Source: Episyrphus balteatus | Taxonomy: Eukaryota > Arthropoda > Insecta > Diptera > Syrphidae | Direction of reading: 5' to 3' | Assembly (NCBI RefSeq): GCF_945859705.1 | Contig: NC_079138.1 | Location: 8,696,874 to 8,760,873 of the forward strand | Length of the DNA stretch: 64,000 nt | The notes under the pieces: generated by a model | Seen by the model: the letters and a program-made list of their open reading frames with translations, nothing else | The model's database searches: none | What the model was told of the DNA's origin: nothing | Position numbers and translations under genes: made by a program | Shown here: piece after piece, positions 34,473-46,170 of the stretch | How positions within the stretch are numbered: the first letter of the stretch is position 1 | How the letters are laid out: each line of letters opens with the position of its first letter

Positions 34473-36440
34473 AGCTATTTATTTTCTTTTTTTTATCTTT
34501 CATTTAAAACTTCTTATAATATCGATCTTCAACAATTTCGATTGTTTTCCTTGAAAATCTTTTATAAAAAAACGCAATTCTTCAATGAAATTGCCATAAA
34601 TAAAAGAAACGCTAAAATTAACAACCCTTAAAACTCTTTGTAGTCCTTATTAAAACAAACCTAAATACAAACAAATATTTGTTTAGAGAAAACAAAACAC
34701 AAAAAATTAACAAATCGTATTTGTATATTTTCAAAATATCAAAGAGCCAAAGAAAACAACAAAACTCAATCAGCCTCGGCATCCTTAAATTATTATCATC
34801 AACGAACGTGAATAATGTCTGTGTCCTGTGTTCCCCTACCGCGTACTCCCAAAAGCCGCGGCATCAGTGTTGGTATTGAGACAGATACAACACAAAAAAC
34901 TTATCTATTTTGTTTATCGTCATCATCATCATTCCATTTCTGTCGTGATTATAGTAGAACAAGGAAAAGAGACACAAAAAAAGCAAAAATAAATAAGTAA
35001 ATAAACAGTGTTTCACCCATTCTTCCAGCAGCGGCAACCGAAACAAACCGAACCGAACATCCCACTCTTAGTATTCTTCTCCAAATATATTTATTCCCCT
35101 TGATAGAGTAAAGGGAAGGTACATAATTCCGTTGCCACCCCGATCCCTGTAAGTATGCAACACAGCATCCGTTGCTGCTCTATCTATGAGACACAAAAAG
35201 ATCAAAGGACAATTTTCGGGTTTTTGTTTTATTCAGGGAAATACGCTCCTTCCGTTTCCGCCTTCTTCGCCTCGTTCTTGGTCCTCCCTTGTCTTATGTG
35301 TATATCTATTTATCTATCTATTTTTGAGCCCCTCTATGTCATCATCATCTTCAAGTGAGTCCTGCCTTTGTGGGTGTTCAAATCCTGAAACGATGATTTT
35401 ATTGTTGTTGTGGTTGTATAAATGTTATTCGGGATTTTCAGACCTTTGTGAATCGGTTCGGGTTTTCTTGCTTTGTTTTTGTTGTCTTTGCAATTTTTTA
35501 TTGTTTGTTTGTTGATTAACAGTTTCATCCACTTATATAAATACAAACGCAAGAGTTTTCCGAAATTTTTTTACTTGTGAGGGTAGAGTAGCCACTAGAA
35601 ATAGACAAGCTCAAGACTAAATTTTTTCAATTTTTTGTACAATACAGTACTATTGTATAGGTACGTATTCTAGACCTCAATTTCACTGGTATATCATATT
35701 GCAGAAAGAAGTGGGAGAACAAAATTTTCGTATAATATTACGTTGCCTTTTTGTAAAGAATTTATTCCCAACAGGAGCTTAAAAGCTTTTAATACAATTA
35801 AACACGATGACACTTTTGTGCAAAAAAAAATAGATAATGTGAAAAGAAATACAACAATCTTACCGCTTTAACTTGATCTTAAATGTTATATATGCTATGT
35901 GAGGGGGATGCAGGCCCCCTGCTAGGGATTACTGTAGAATTTATACTTTCTTCTTTATTTTATAAAACTTTAACATCTTTTAATTGTAGTGTATTGCAAA
36001 ATGTTTTATTTATATGTTTGACATTAGTGTCTGCAATTAATCAATTTCCATATACGTTTTGCAAGAAATTCTTCAGAAGTGCTGTTGTGCTTTTGGTTCG
36101 TAGTTCGTAGACTAGCCGAAATGCAATCAAACTTTAAATTACAAATTAAGTTTAAAAATTCAATGTACATTAAATTCGATATATTGAAGTGTCGTTTTTA
36201 TGTTCGGAAGATTTTTGCGAAAGAACTAACCGCTGGCATTTTTTGATTTTTTAGTATGATATGAAGTTAAAATTTATCTTTTATACATAATGTATGCACA
36301 TTTGCACATGTTATTGGACATCTGATATTCGTTTAGTGTTCAAAATATTTATTTTTTTTCCAAAATGAGTTTGCCGTATACGCCATGAAAATCAGAAGTT
36401 TCTTTTATTCATACACGTACCTACGTCAATAAAAAAACAT
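34473..36440. other. mainly unique sequence, no supported gene
   Basis: The part 34640-35560 has mixed composition, with CAA/AAC-rich patches and TCATCATC words, and several short overlapping frames on both strands. None shows a known motif or plausible intron-exon structure. It could be a non-coding exon, an intron or a regulatory region. Confidence 0.4.
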
Positions 36441-38509
36441 ATCAAGGGGCACGGTAGTGCCCAGCCAAGTTCTCTAGCAACTTTGGCACTACACCCTTAT
36501 TTACAGGAAACAACTCAGGTCATTTTCGACCCCCCTCTAACTTCCACACCAAAGATGCTAGAAATTTCAAACTCACTACATTTGTTGAGCTCGTCAAAAC
36601 CAAACACCTCACAAAATTTCAGCCTCCTACGATGAGTAGTTTCTGAGATATAGGGCTTCAAAAATCGCAAAAACCGTAACTGACTCACTGACAGATCATC
36701 AAAATTATGGAGAACTTCCCGATATCGTAGAAACTTGAAATTTTACACGGTGATAGGACAAAGGAAAAAATCGAAAATTTGAGATTTTCAATTCAGGGGG
36801 CGTGGCATCCGCCCATTTCCGCTGAATTATCATCAAATATTATAGAGCTCTTCTGATTATCGTAGAATCTTGAAATTTGGTAGAATAGTAGAGCTGGTAG
36901 TTTATACAAAGGAAAAAATTTAAAACTTGAGAATTTCAGCCAGGGGGCGCACAGTGCGTTGACTAGTGGACAAAAATAAAAAAAAACAAAAATGCAATAT
37001 TGATCTTCTAAGCTATGGAGCTGGTCAAGCATATGTTAAAATTACTGTTGTTGGCTGTTTTTAATTTTGTTTGCTCATTTTGGGGGATTAGCGGGACTTT
37101 CAAAAGCACTGAAAAAAATTTTAGTCATTTTGATAGCTCGAGATTTTATTTTTGTGCATTTTCATTTGGTTCGTGTAAGAAAAGTACCAAAGTTCTATTT
37201 TTTTTTAATTTGTGAATAATAATCATGGATACATTGAGAACTTGTATGAGTAGTTATATTTAATTTTTTAAATAAATTTGAATTTTAGTGAATTATCGAA
37301 AAAAGTTCCTTTTTAAGGCATAAAATTTCATCTAAATTAAGCCTACAAAGTTGTAGTAGCAAATTGTAGAACAATGATTTATGGCATTATCTTGTGTTGT
37401 TATTGAACATGAACAGTTTCATTGCTAACTTTTGCTAACCTTCAAAATATTTGACTTTTTGTTGGCCAAAGTCGGACCAGAAAAAATTAACGACTTTTTG
37501 AAAGGTGGATTTGTTTTGGCAAAAACAGTTAAGAAGATGAAGACATTGAAATTATTTTGAATAAGTTAAGTACTAGCAACTGCCACATAAAGTGTTTTAC
37601 GAAAAAAATTGATAAATTTCGACATAAATCTTGATCCGAGGGGGAAGAAATGCATAAAAAACAGCTTTTTAACGCTTTTTTTCATTTTGGATATGTTTAT
37701 AAATTAATTTTAGCAAAGTATAGCAACATTTTTAGTGTCTTTACGCTATATTAATATTTTACTTTGTGGAAATGTAAAATTTTCATGCTAATTTTAGCTA
37801 TCCTTAAAAATTTTCAACATTTCTAGGACAAGGCCAAATCTTTAAAAAATTTAAAAATTTATAAAAATGGATTTTTTTTTATAAAAAATCACGAATTGAA
37901 TATGTTAATAATTATTCTGTATGAATTGAAGATAAACAAATGTTCCATACAATTTAAAAATGATCTAAAATACAAATTAAGTTTTTTGACTCAAACCTCG
38001 ACGATGGGAACAATGTTCATGCTTTCTTCGAGAAGCATCATGAAGCTAATCCTAAAAATAGACTTACTTTTCCTGATAGCATTTTAACCTCTTGATGAAG
38101 GGGAAATAGTCGTGGAAGACACAAACACTACATTTAAAAGCGTCGTCAAAGACGAAAAAAAAGGAAAATTTGCTAGCTAGGAAAATTAAGCCACTAAAGT
38201 GGGCGTGGCAGAGGGCGGAGAGGGTCAAAACTATTTTATATTTTTTTAACTCACCTAGATAATCAAATTTCCTAAATTTGGTGCAAATGGTGCAAACCGT
38301 TTTTAATGTATAAACAATCAATGAAATAACTTTAAAAATCGATGGTTAAGAAAAATTGTCAAGAGAACAATCAAAATTTTATTGATACGAATTTGAACCC
38401 AAACTTTAGAACGTGGTACACTTTTACATCTCAGTACTTTTTGTGCCAGCATAATTTCAACATAGGATAACTTGGCTCTTTTTTTAACAGTAATGTTTTT
38501 GTTGTGATC
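36441..38509 (+). mobile_element. second Helentron-like family (GGGCACGGTAGTGCCC), long copy
   Basis: It starts ATCAAG followed by the hairpin GGGCACGGTAGTGCCC, then AGCCAAGTTCTC. Near the far end (about 38468) comes a variant of GAGAACTTGGCT, which is the inverse of the latter, and the element closes with TTTTTGTTGTGAT. Inverted repeats slightly inside the ends and a terminal hairpin, without target duplication, fit Helentron-type rolling-circle elements. Around 36680-36960 a TATCGTAGAA.CTTGAAATTT unit is repeated. No protein is encoded. The shorter copy at 54674-55235 shares both ends. Confidence 0.5.
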
Positions 38510-38522
38510 GCATTAACACGTA

Positions 38523-38741
38523 CACTGAGGGAAAAGCCACCATAAAACAACGTGAAATCAATGAAAACCACATTGATTTAACTATTTTTCGGAATGATTT
38601 TGCGTTGAAGATGAACATTTTTAAATCAACGTGGTAAATAGATTAATTTTTGATGGTTTCGTTTCTTAAAGTCACATAAATCAAAGTATTTCAACTTTGA
38701 ATCAACGACATTTCAACTTCAATTTATTTTTTCCCTCAGTG
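38523..38741. mobile_element. 219-bp MITE, CACTGAGGGAAAA termini
   Basis: TA flanks both ends (38521-38522 and 38742-38743). CACTGAGGGAAAA at the left is mirrored by TTTTTTCCCTCAGTG at the right. The left half recurs at 51013-51116. Tc1/mariner-type MITE by duplication size. Confidence 0.75.
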
Positions 38742-40911
38742 TAACATCAAAACAATTCTAAAAAGTTTAATAAATTGAATGAAAAATTTGACGTAAACGC
38801 CAAAATTTGGTCAAAATTTTACGTCAAAGGAGCGAAAAAAGATAGAAAAAAAACGGATATCAGATTTGAAAAGAGCACCCTCGAAAACACAAGATTGCAT
38901 ACCTACCTAGTTCAAAAAATGCAATTTGGCGTTTACGGCACTCCAGTACCTACTAGGGCGACGATTTATTTATTTAGCTACAAAATATGTGCCCATGATT
39001 ATGAAAGTGGAGTGGAGAGTGGTTTATTGTATTTAATTCCATTTTAATTAATTCCAAAGAACTTATCAGTTTATTATAGTCTCAAAAAGCTCAAAGAAAT
39101 ATATTTTAAACTAAAACTGGGATAAGAGTGGATTTATCGAAAATCTTCTTTAGTATGTATATTTTGTAATCTGGTTTATGTAAACAAGAGTGTAGCCTAG
39201 AGTTCATCACAAGAAATTATAGTTTTTGTGTCTCTCTTACATAATTTGGTCAAATAAACACCTGCGTGTTGATTGCAAGCATATTTAAGTTGAAAATAAA
39301 TAAATATTTAAAAAAATCGATTTTTGTTCAAAATAACGTTTTACTTTTATTTATTTGTTCGCCGTTTCTTTGTTTTGTGTAATATGTATTTTATATTGGT
39401 AAAAAGGCACTAAAACAACCTTTCATTTGACATCAAAAACATCAATATACCTCTTGTAGTTATCATGATATTTGCATATAAAAGGGACAAGTAAGGGTTA
39501 TCAGAGCCTTGTATCTCAAGACCCTGACCTACGATTTGAAAAAAAATTCATAGATTGAATATACTAATCTCCAGCTTCATTTTGAGGCTAGTCTCATTAA
39601 TGTACGCTCATGGCCCGAAAACGCCCCATCTCCTTTGTATGAGGGCTAAATATTTCGAAGGTTGAGAGTTCCATTTTCGCACATATTAGATTATATAAGG
39701 CACCACACACCCCACTACATGGAATGGAGTGTTCGTTCTTCAAAATAACTTCCGAACACATTTAACAATTTGACATTTAATTGTTTTTTATTAATCAAAA
39801 TTTAATACAAAATAGACAAGTACTTTAATACCTTAAAAGCAACTTTTTTCACAGATATAGGTCGGATCTAAAAACAAAATTTAAAACGAGAGTTTACTCT
39901 TTGATACTTTCGAACGATTGAAAGTATACTTTATCGTTCAACAGGTCTTCTAACTTTAAAAGCAGCAAAACTCTTGTTTATCTTTTTAAAGTACGCTTTT
40001 ATTTGTTGATGTTTGTCAATGAAAAGCAATAAAAGTAAAGAAAATTGGTCTTAGAAGTGAACAATATTCTTTTTAAATAAATATTTCTCATATTTGAACA
40101 CATGATTGAACAAAATATATCCGGAACCATACAATAAAAATTATGTTTCAGATCAACTTCACACAATTTATTCAATATGCGATTGGACATTTGAAGCCAG
40201 AGCCTGTGTTTTTAAGCATTTAATTTTACCGACTGTTCTGTATTGTGATTTACACAATTTTGCGCACCTTAAAGTATGCAATAGAATTTGTTATTGATAA
40301 GATGTAGTTTTCACGAATAGCACCAAAATTTATATTATAATAAATGCACCAAACTGTTGCTGAATTTAGAGAAGATTGCTAAATGTCATACATAAAATAT
40401 AAATTCACTTCGACTTATTGGCACAAAAATGTTTTTATTAATTTAGAACTATTCACTGAATAACTAGTTCAAAACACTTTAACTAGGAGCGAATAAATGT
40501 TTGTCAAAAACAACAGTCAATAATTTTACAAATTACGGGTTATACAATCATACGAAAAAATTAATCAAAATAGACACGATTTTTTCAATGCTTATACTCA
40601 CAACTGGGCCGTTTGTCCGGTTCCCGGCTATGTGTGAAACGGACCTAAGTGTTTTTAAAGCCGAATATTGATTCCGCAAATAAAATTTAATGCAATTTCT
40701 TTGCTCAACAAAATCAAGATAATGCCATGAAATTTTGATCATTCAGAGACAGAAGGTACTGCTAGTTTAAAAATAAAATACGTTTTCATTTTGGTAATAC
40801 AATTTAAATTCAAATTTCTTGGTATCCCTTATCACTGTAGTATTTTTTAACGAAATCAACCAATTCTTGAGAAGAAATTCGGAGTAAGTGATTATAATTG
40901 AAGTTTAAACC
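38742..40911. other. spacer with one MITE fragment
   Basis: 38775-38970 is a copy of the family at 59815-60069 (ACGTAAACGCCA start, CACCCTCGAAAACA middle, GGCGTTTACGGCACTCC and TACTAGGGCGACG end). The rest (38975-40911) shows no gene and no bounded repeat. Confidence 0.5.
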
Positions 40912-41217
40912 TCTTTTTTACTTACGATATAGATACTAATTGTAAGTTTGGGATTCGAAAAAAAAAAAATCGAACTCGAGATAACAATCATCAGACAGAC
41001 ATGACATTACGATGGAGAATGCCAAAAAAGTGGGTCCGGCAATTCTGTCTATCTGTCTGTTTGTATTTACCAATAGCTACAGCCTTAACTAGTAAAGTTA
41101 AGCAATTTTCTTCAAACTTGGTAGCAGTTTTAATATTTTTATTTTTTTTGAAAAGTCAATCTTTTGAAAACAGGTTGGAGAAATTTTGGAATTTCGTTTT
41201 AAAGTACAAATAAATTA

Positions 41218-43347
41218 CACAGGTCGACAAAAATAAAAATATTGTTTGTGCTTGGGTTTAATTTGCACTTTTTGCAATAGATAATCACCCTTTCCCCTCC
41301 TAAGATTTGCTTTTGTAGTGTTGGGAGCAAAAATAAAATTTTCATACCCTGTGAGCCTAATTCGAGTCTTATGAGCTATAGTGCAAGAACCGTGCATTGT
41401 ACAAAAAAACTGTAAAGGTATAAAATGTAGATAATTTAAAGTTCTAAATTTTTGCCAAAGCACTTTATTCAACATAAATTATAAAAAAATTATGATGAAT
41501 ACAAGGGTTTTTTTGCTCCGAAAAACCCTGTTTTGTTGAGTTCAAACTGTAATATTTTTTTATCTAACTTCAACTTTGGAAACTTTTATACTTTTTTGAA
41601 AACTGCAATACCGGGACAAGTTTTAAAAATAATAAACCAGAGTCACACAGTACAAATTTTTTTGGTTGTTGCTCTGAAATAAAAGTAAGAAATTGAGTTT
41701 TTATGAAACTCGGAACTGTTAATTAATTTGCAAAAAAATGGCGTATGAAATAAAAAATATTTTTATTAGTTAATTGTTTCTTATTATTAGGCAATGTTTT
41801 AGTGAAAGAATTGTAAAAAACAAAAATCAATTATGGGCAGAGGAAGCAAAATATTGTTGCAAAGTAGGTATTTTTCGAAATTTCACAAGAACTGTAAGTA
41901 TTTGGGATGAACAAGTTACCAAATTCTGAGAAGTCTTAAGTTGAATCGTTTATTTCAGAAACAGCATAAGTCCACTTTTTCCAAAAAAATTTTTTTTGGA
42001 AATTTCTCATTAATGTATAGGTAGTTATTCATCTTCTGAAAAAAAATTAAGTATGTCAGACCCCCCAAAATATGAAAACTGAAAGAAAAGGGTTCAAAAT
42101 ATATGGAAAAATTTCACCCGATGACAACATTTTTGACTGTTAAATACATGACTTTTTACCAGTTTTAAATTATTTTGGCAGCAATCTTGACACGCACCCC
42201 CTTTTGTTATATATCTATAAAAAGGTAAAGAATTACTCTATCTATATTTATTAAATTCATTAAAATTGTACTCAGGATTCAAAAGTTATAGCCAGATATC
42301 TGGTGGTGGCAGCATTTTTAACTCTTGAATAATATGACATTTTACCAGTTTTAAATTATTTTGGCAAACATCATGACACGCAAGCCTTGAAGTTATCCAT
42401 TTATAACAAGGTAAGGACTTACTCTATCTAATGCAATTTAATTTATTAAAATCTAAAGCAGGGTTCAAAAACTATAGCTAAATAAAAACAAAAGTTTTAC
42501 CAAAAAAATTTCGTTTATTTCAGAAACGACATAAGTCCACCGACTTTAAAGACTTAAAAACCCGCAAAGACCTAAAAAAAGTTTATATTTTAAAGCTTTC
42601 TAAATGCATCTTAGGCTAGATTAAAACTCGGCATACCCTAAATTTGAAGTGTTGTGGAATTTTAAGTAAAAAACAGTTTTTTGTTGCTGCTGAAAAGTGT
42701 ATGCTCATGGAATTATGTCGTTTCTGAAATAAACGATTCAGTTAGCCTATCAGCCCATTTCGTTTAATCTATTACTTTTTAGACACCCTGTATATGCAAC
42801 AAAATAATAAAAAAAACTATGCAAAAAAATTAATTTAACTTTTCAATAAATAAAGAATTTCAATATGAACTAGTTTGGCTACAGTTTGGATACAGTTATT
42901 TGTGGAAGCAGTTATTTTTGTATAGTTAAAATACCATCAGAGTGAATTACTTTTACCATAAATATTGAAAATAGAAGGTTTCAAATAATGCCTTAAGCTC
43001 CCATTTGACAAACATTCGAAAAAAAAAACAAAATAATCGATTTAATTTTTCTTTTTTATTCTTAAATTTCCTTTTTTTTTTATTTTTCTGAATATGAATA
43101 TGAAAACTGCATTAAAATGAAGAAAACAAAACAAAAATCAGCCAAAACGGGTAAGACGTTCTCGAGTTTTTGCCAAAATTACGCACGACAATTTTTGTAA
43201 AAGACAGATTTACTTGAAAACTGGAAATTGCTCTGCTGACTTCAAAATCAAATTTAAAAACAAAAATATATTTTCCAGATGAGTATCAATATATCTATCA
43301 TGATTTCATAGTCACAACCCAAGCACAAATTTCGTGTTGACCTGTGT
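41218..43347. mobile_element. 2.1 kb DNA transposon, CACAGGTC termini
   Basis: The left end CACAGGTCGACAAAAAT...TTTGTGCTTGGGTT is mirrored by the right end (TTTGTGCTTGGGTT inverse and CACAGGTCAACACG inverse) over about 40 bp with gaps. TA lies just outside both. No transposase frame survives. A related-end MITE (41942-42740) is nested inside. Tc1/mariner-like by the TA flank. Confidence 0.6.
41942..42740. mobile_element. 799-bp MITE, TGAATCGTTTATTTCAGAAAC termini
   Basis: The left end begins TGAATCGTTTATTTCAGAAA and continues C.GCATAAGTCCAC. The right end is its inverse ending CGATTCA. A further internal copy of the end lies near 42508-42540. Two ~190-bp stretches with the shared phrase TTTTACCAGTTTTAAATTAT (42152 and 42333) show internal duplication. 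The end sequence is related to the element at 20009-20629. Confidence 0.6.
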
Positions 43348-43418
43348 TATTTCTTGAAAATGGCATTACCTACTAACTATTTTTTTGAAAAATATAAGAA
43401 AATTTGTATACCTAGGTA

Positions 43419-44384
43419 GGGGAAGGTGGCCTAAAATGGCCCCCCTAAGGAAAATGTCCTATATCTCGAAAAACAGTAGCATTCAAACTTAAATGCTATA
43501 TACTTTTCAAAGTTTAATACCTATATTACTCTCACATTTTTTTCATTTGCGAGTTGAAAAAGTTCCAAAAAGTATTTATTTTTTTTAATTTTCAAGACGT
43601 CTACAAATTTCACTGATCAAATTTACCCGGGTAAAATGGCACACTGTCCAAACATACGTGATTTTAAATGCAAAATTGAATCAAAGGGCTTCTTTTCCAT
43701 TTTCTTGGAACAAGTGTTGCTTAATCCCCCCAGATCTTTCATCGAGTCATTCAAAACCCAGTTCTTGTTGGTTGCTCGTCTCTTTTTTGTAGTTTTTGCA
43801 ACTTTGAGTGTTTTGGAAGCCTTTTTCTAGGTTTTTGACGGAATCAAGGGCTTTCCTCAGTCCAGGACTTCCTCTCTGTACATCGTTCATAAATAGCAAC
43901 TATTTTCACTTTAAAAAAATGAAAATGTGAAAAAAAAAATTAAAATGACATGTGAAATAGGTATGCCATTTTACCCGAGCACTAAGTAGGCCATTTTGCC
44001 CATTTTGAGTTTTTTTCAATTTAATTTTTACACCAAAAAATTTAAAATGGTTTTAAACCAACTTATTTCAGTTAATTAATAAGAAATACTTCATGCGTAC
44101 ACACATTAACTTCTTTTTCCAAAATACAATGTTTTTTATACTCTTTTTTTGCAAAAAAAAATTTCACAAAATTTTAACGAGTGTACTTTTTGATGTGGAT
44201 AGAGACAGTTTGAACTGTCAAATTTCAAATAATGGCTTGAAGTTCCTGAATTTTCGTATATGTTGGTTTTGCCTGATAAACTAAAGAATCGCGTTCATAA
44301 AACTTTCTAATTATTTTCGATTCTACGATTTCTAGCAAAGGGGCCATTTTACCTTGGGGTGCCATTTTAGGCCACTTTCCCCCA
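43419..44384. mobile_element. 966-bp pogo/mariner-like element, GGGGAAGGTGGCC termini
   Basis: TA lies outside both ends (43417-43418 and 44385-44386). GGGGAAGGTGGCCTAAAATG is mirrored by the right end with one mismatch and one extra base. TAAAATGGC or its complement recurs about seven times. On the minus strand a basic open stretch around 43640-43825 (for example TKKRRATNKNWVLNDSMKDL) may be a transposase C-terminal remnant. Its layout resembles the element at 2948-3854. Confidence 0.6.
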
Positions 44385-44656
44385 TATAAAAAATAATAAA
44401 TAAAACGGCTCTAACGATTTTCAAATATTTTTTTCTATCACTTCGTTTTGTGATCAAAATCATTTAAAACGGCGGTGTTTCATTCATTCTAAAAACAGAT
44501 TTTATAAAATTTTTTCATTACCGGTGAAATTCCTTGATTATGTTAAATTATAATTTTCCCTAATTTGTTTTTATAGAAATCTTTAAGATAAGAGCTACTT
44601 TTACCATAAGAGCAAGTAGGTGCGACCAAGTCGTGGTCGTGCATTATTTTATTATC

Positions 44657-44880
44657 ATCATCATATAATAAAACGGCGAACACGAATTTTGTGATACAAA
44701 ATACGCGGCCCACAGAAACCGAAGGGGCATAAATTAAATACTGAACGATAGGGAATTTTCTCTAGATGTGCAGAATGTACACTGTTTTTAGTTTTTTTTT
44801 AACCAAAATAGGTAAATTAAATAAATTAAAATATATATATTTTAGTAAAAAAAAAAAATAAAACAAAAACAACTGGAATA
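44657..44880 (+). repeat. long duplicated segment, copy 2, left part
   Basis: This is collinear with 17900-18137, including ATAATAAAACGGCGAACACG, GGGGCATAAATTAAATAC and TCTCTAGATGTGCAGAATGT. It stops at the TA where the Tc1 transposon starts. Confidence 0.8.
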
Positions 44881-45138
44881 CACTCCACGAAATAATGATA
44901 GGGACAAAGTAAAATACGCCAGTTTTTAAATTTATTCATTTTTATTTTCCTTAAATTTTTAATATTAAGTAATTCAATAACAAAGCTATTCAAAATAAGA
45001 AAAATTACAAAAATATAACATTATTTCATATTTTAAAAAAATTTTTGAAATTTTATCCAAACGAAATAATGATAAGGACAATTTGTTGTTTTGTTCCAAA
45101 ATTTTATAAATTAGTTAAGTTTGATACCAGTTAACAAT

Positions 45139-46134
45139 TTAATACTTAGTGCAAGCACCCTTGTAATCAATAACATCTCGAAGACGTCTTGGCATCGAAT
45201 TTATCAATGATTGTACCTGTCCGATGTCTATTTTTTCCCACTCTTCTTTGATAGCCTTTTTGAGTTCTTTAACATTGCCAAATTGACGTCCATTTTTAAA
45301 AACATTTCGTGATAAAATAGCCCAAACGTTCTCTATAGGGTTCAAATCGGGGCTGCAGGCGGGCCAGTCCAATAACTCTATGTTTCGCGTCTTAAGAAAC
45401 TCTTTTGTAAATTTTGACACATGAATGGCAGCGTTGTCCTGTTGAAATATAAAATTGTTCCCAAATATTTCATCACCTAAGTCCGCCAAAACATCATCCA
45501 AGAGCTCTGTATATTTTTGACTATTCATTTTAGTAGAAATGAAACAAATAGGTGACTTTGCAGAGCAGCTTATAGCACCCCAAACCATTAAAGTGCCTCC
45601 TCCGAAATTCCGAGCATTCCTATGCTGTCTTTCAGATCTTTTGTCGTGCCAATATCTCTGGCAACCATCTGGCCCGTCTAGGTTAAATTTTTTTTCGTCA
45701 GAAAAAACAACTTTACACCATTCTTCGTCCCAGAATTGAAACTTTTCTGCAAAAGTCAATCTGTTCGATTTGTGACGGGTTGTAAGCTTTGGTTTTGGGA
45801 TTCTTTTAACATATTCAACGGTATTATCGGACTTTAAAATTTGTTGCACTCGCCTTTTTGACACATTTAGATCCAAAATTTGGACAATATCAGATGGACT
45901 TATAGATTTATTTACAGCAAGGCGCCTAATTTCTCGAATGTTCCTTAGTGTTAACCTTGGTTTCCTACCTGGACTTCGTTTCACTCCATAATTTTCTTTA
46001 AGATTTAGGTAATTTGCTATCACACTTTTACTTTTTTGAAGAATAGCTCCAATTTGTCTTATTGTTTTCCCCTGTTCCCTGTAAACTGCCACACGGCCCT
46101 GCTCTTCTCCGGTCAACGGCTTTCCCCGAGGCAT
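45139..46134 (-). CDS. Tc1-group DD34E transposase, intact 331 aa
   Basis: This is the enzyme that would cut and paste the surrounding transposon in the nucleus. Residues 5-50 and 60-105 form two helix-turn-helix units for binding the termini, with QGKTIRQIGAILQKSKSVI in the first. A GRPR-like GRKPR motif (56-60) lies between them. The catalytic triad is visible: D146 in VVFSDEKKFNLDG, D233 in QQDNAAIH and E268 in DLNPIENVW. There are 34 residues between the second D and E, the Tc1 spacing. The length is normal for the family (about 340). The ATG is followed by PRGKPLT, a usual start, and no stop or frameshift interrupts it. Activity is possible. However, the 1.1 kb palindrome begins only about 36 bp upstream of the ATG and probably separates the frame from its promoter. 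Tc3-like subgroup is an inference from the FNLDGPDG motif. Confidence 0.93.
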   Translation of the reverse strand: MPRGKPLTGEEQGRVAVYREQGKTIRQIGAILQKSKSVIANYLNLKENYGVKRSPGRKPRLTLRNIREIRRLAVNKSISPSDIVQILDLNVSKRRVQQILKSDNTVEYVKRIPKPKLTTRHKSNRLTFAEKFQFWDEEWCKVVFSDEKKFNLDGPDGCQRYWHDKRSERQHRNARNFGGGTLMVWGAISCSAKSPICFISTKMNSQKYTELLDDVLADLGDEIFGNNFIFQQDNAAIHVSKFTKEFLKTRNIELLDWPACSPDLNPIENVWAILSRNVFKNGRQFGNVKELKKAIKEEWEKIDIGQVQSLINSMPRRLRDVIDYKGACTKY

Positions 46135-46170
46135 TATAACTTAACTCTGTAAAATAATATACAGAATTAT

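Larger units (their letters stand above)
40912..44656 (+). mobile_element. Helentron-like element split into three parts by two transposons
   Basis: Part 1 (40912-41215) has TTTACTTACGATATAGATAC, ATTACGATGGAGAATGCC, a short TCTGTCTATCTGTC core and AGCTACAGCC. Part 2 (about 43350-43416) and part 3 (44387-44656) carry body sequence including AAAACGGCTCTAACGATTTT and end with AGAGCAAGTAGGTGCGACC and GTGCATTATTTTATT. Between the parts lie the elements at 41218-43347 and 43419-44384. The end runs into duplication copy 2. Confidence 0.6.

Noticed and set aside
34679..35552. Host exon in the mixed-composition region
   Set aside because: Frames on both strands overlap, none has a motif, and no consistent splice sites were found by eye. 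RNA evidence would be needed.
45539..45739. Plus-strand frame opposite the Tc1 transposase
   Set aside because: It is a shadow of the real minus-strand gene.
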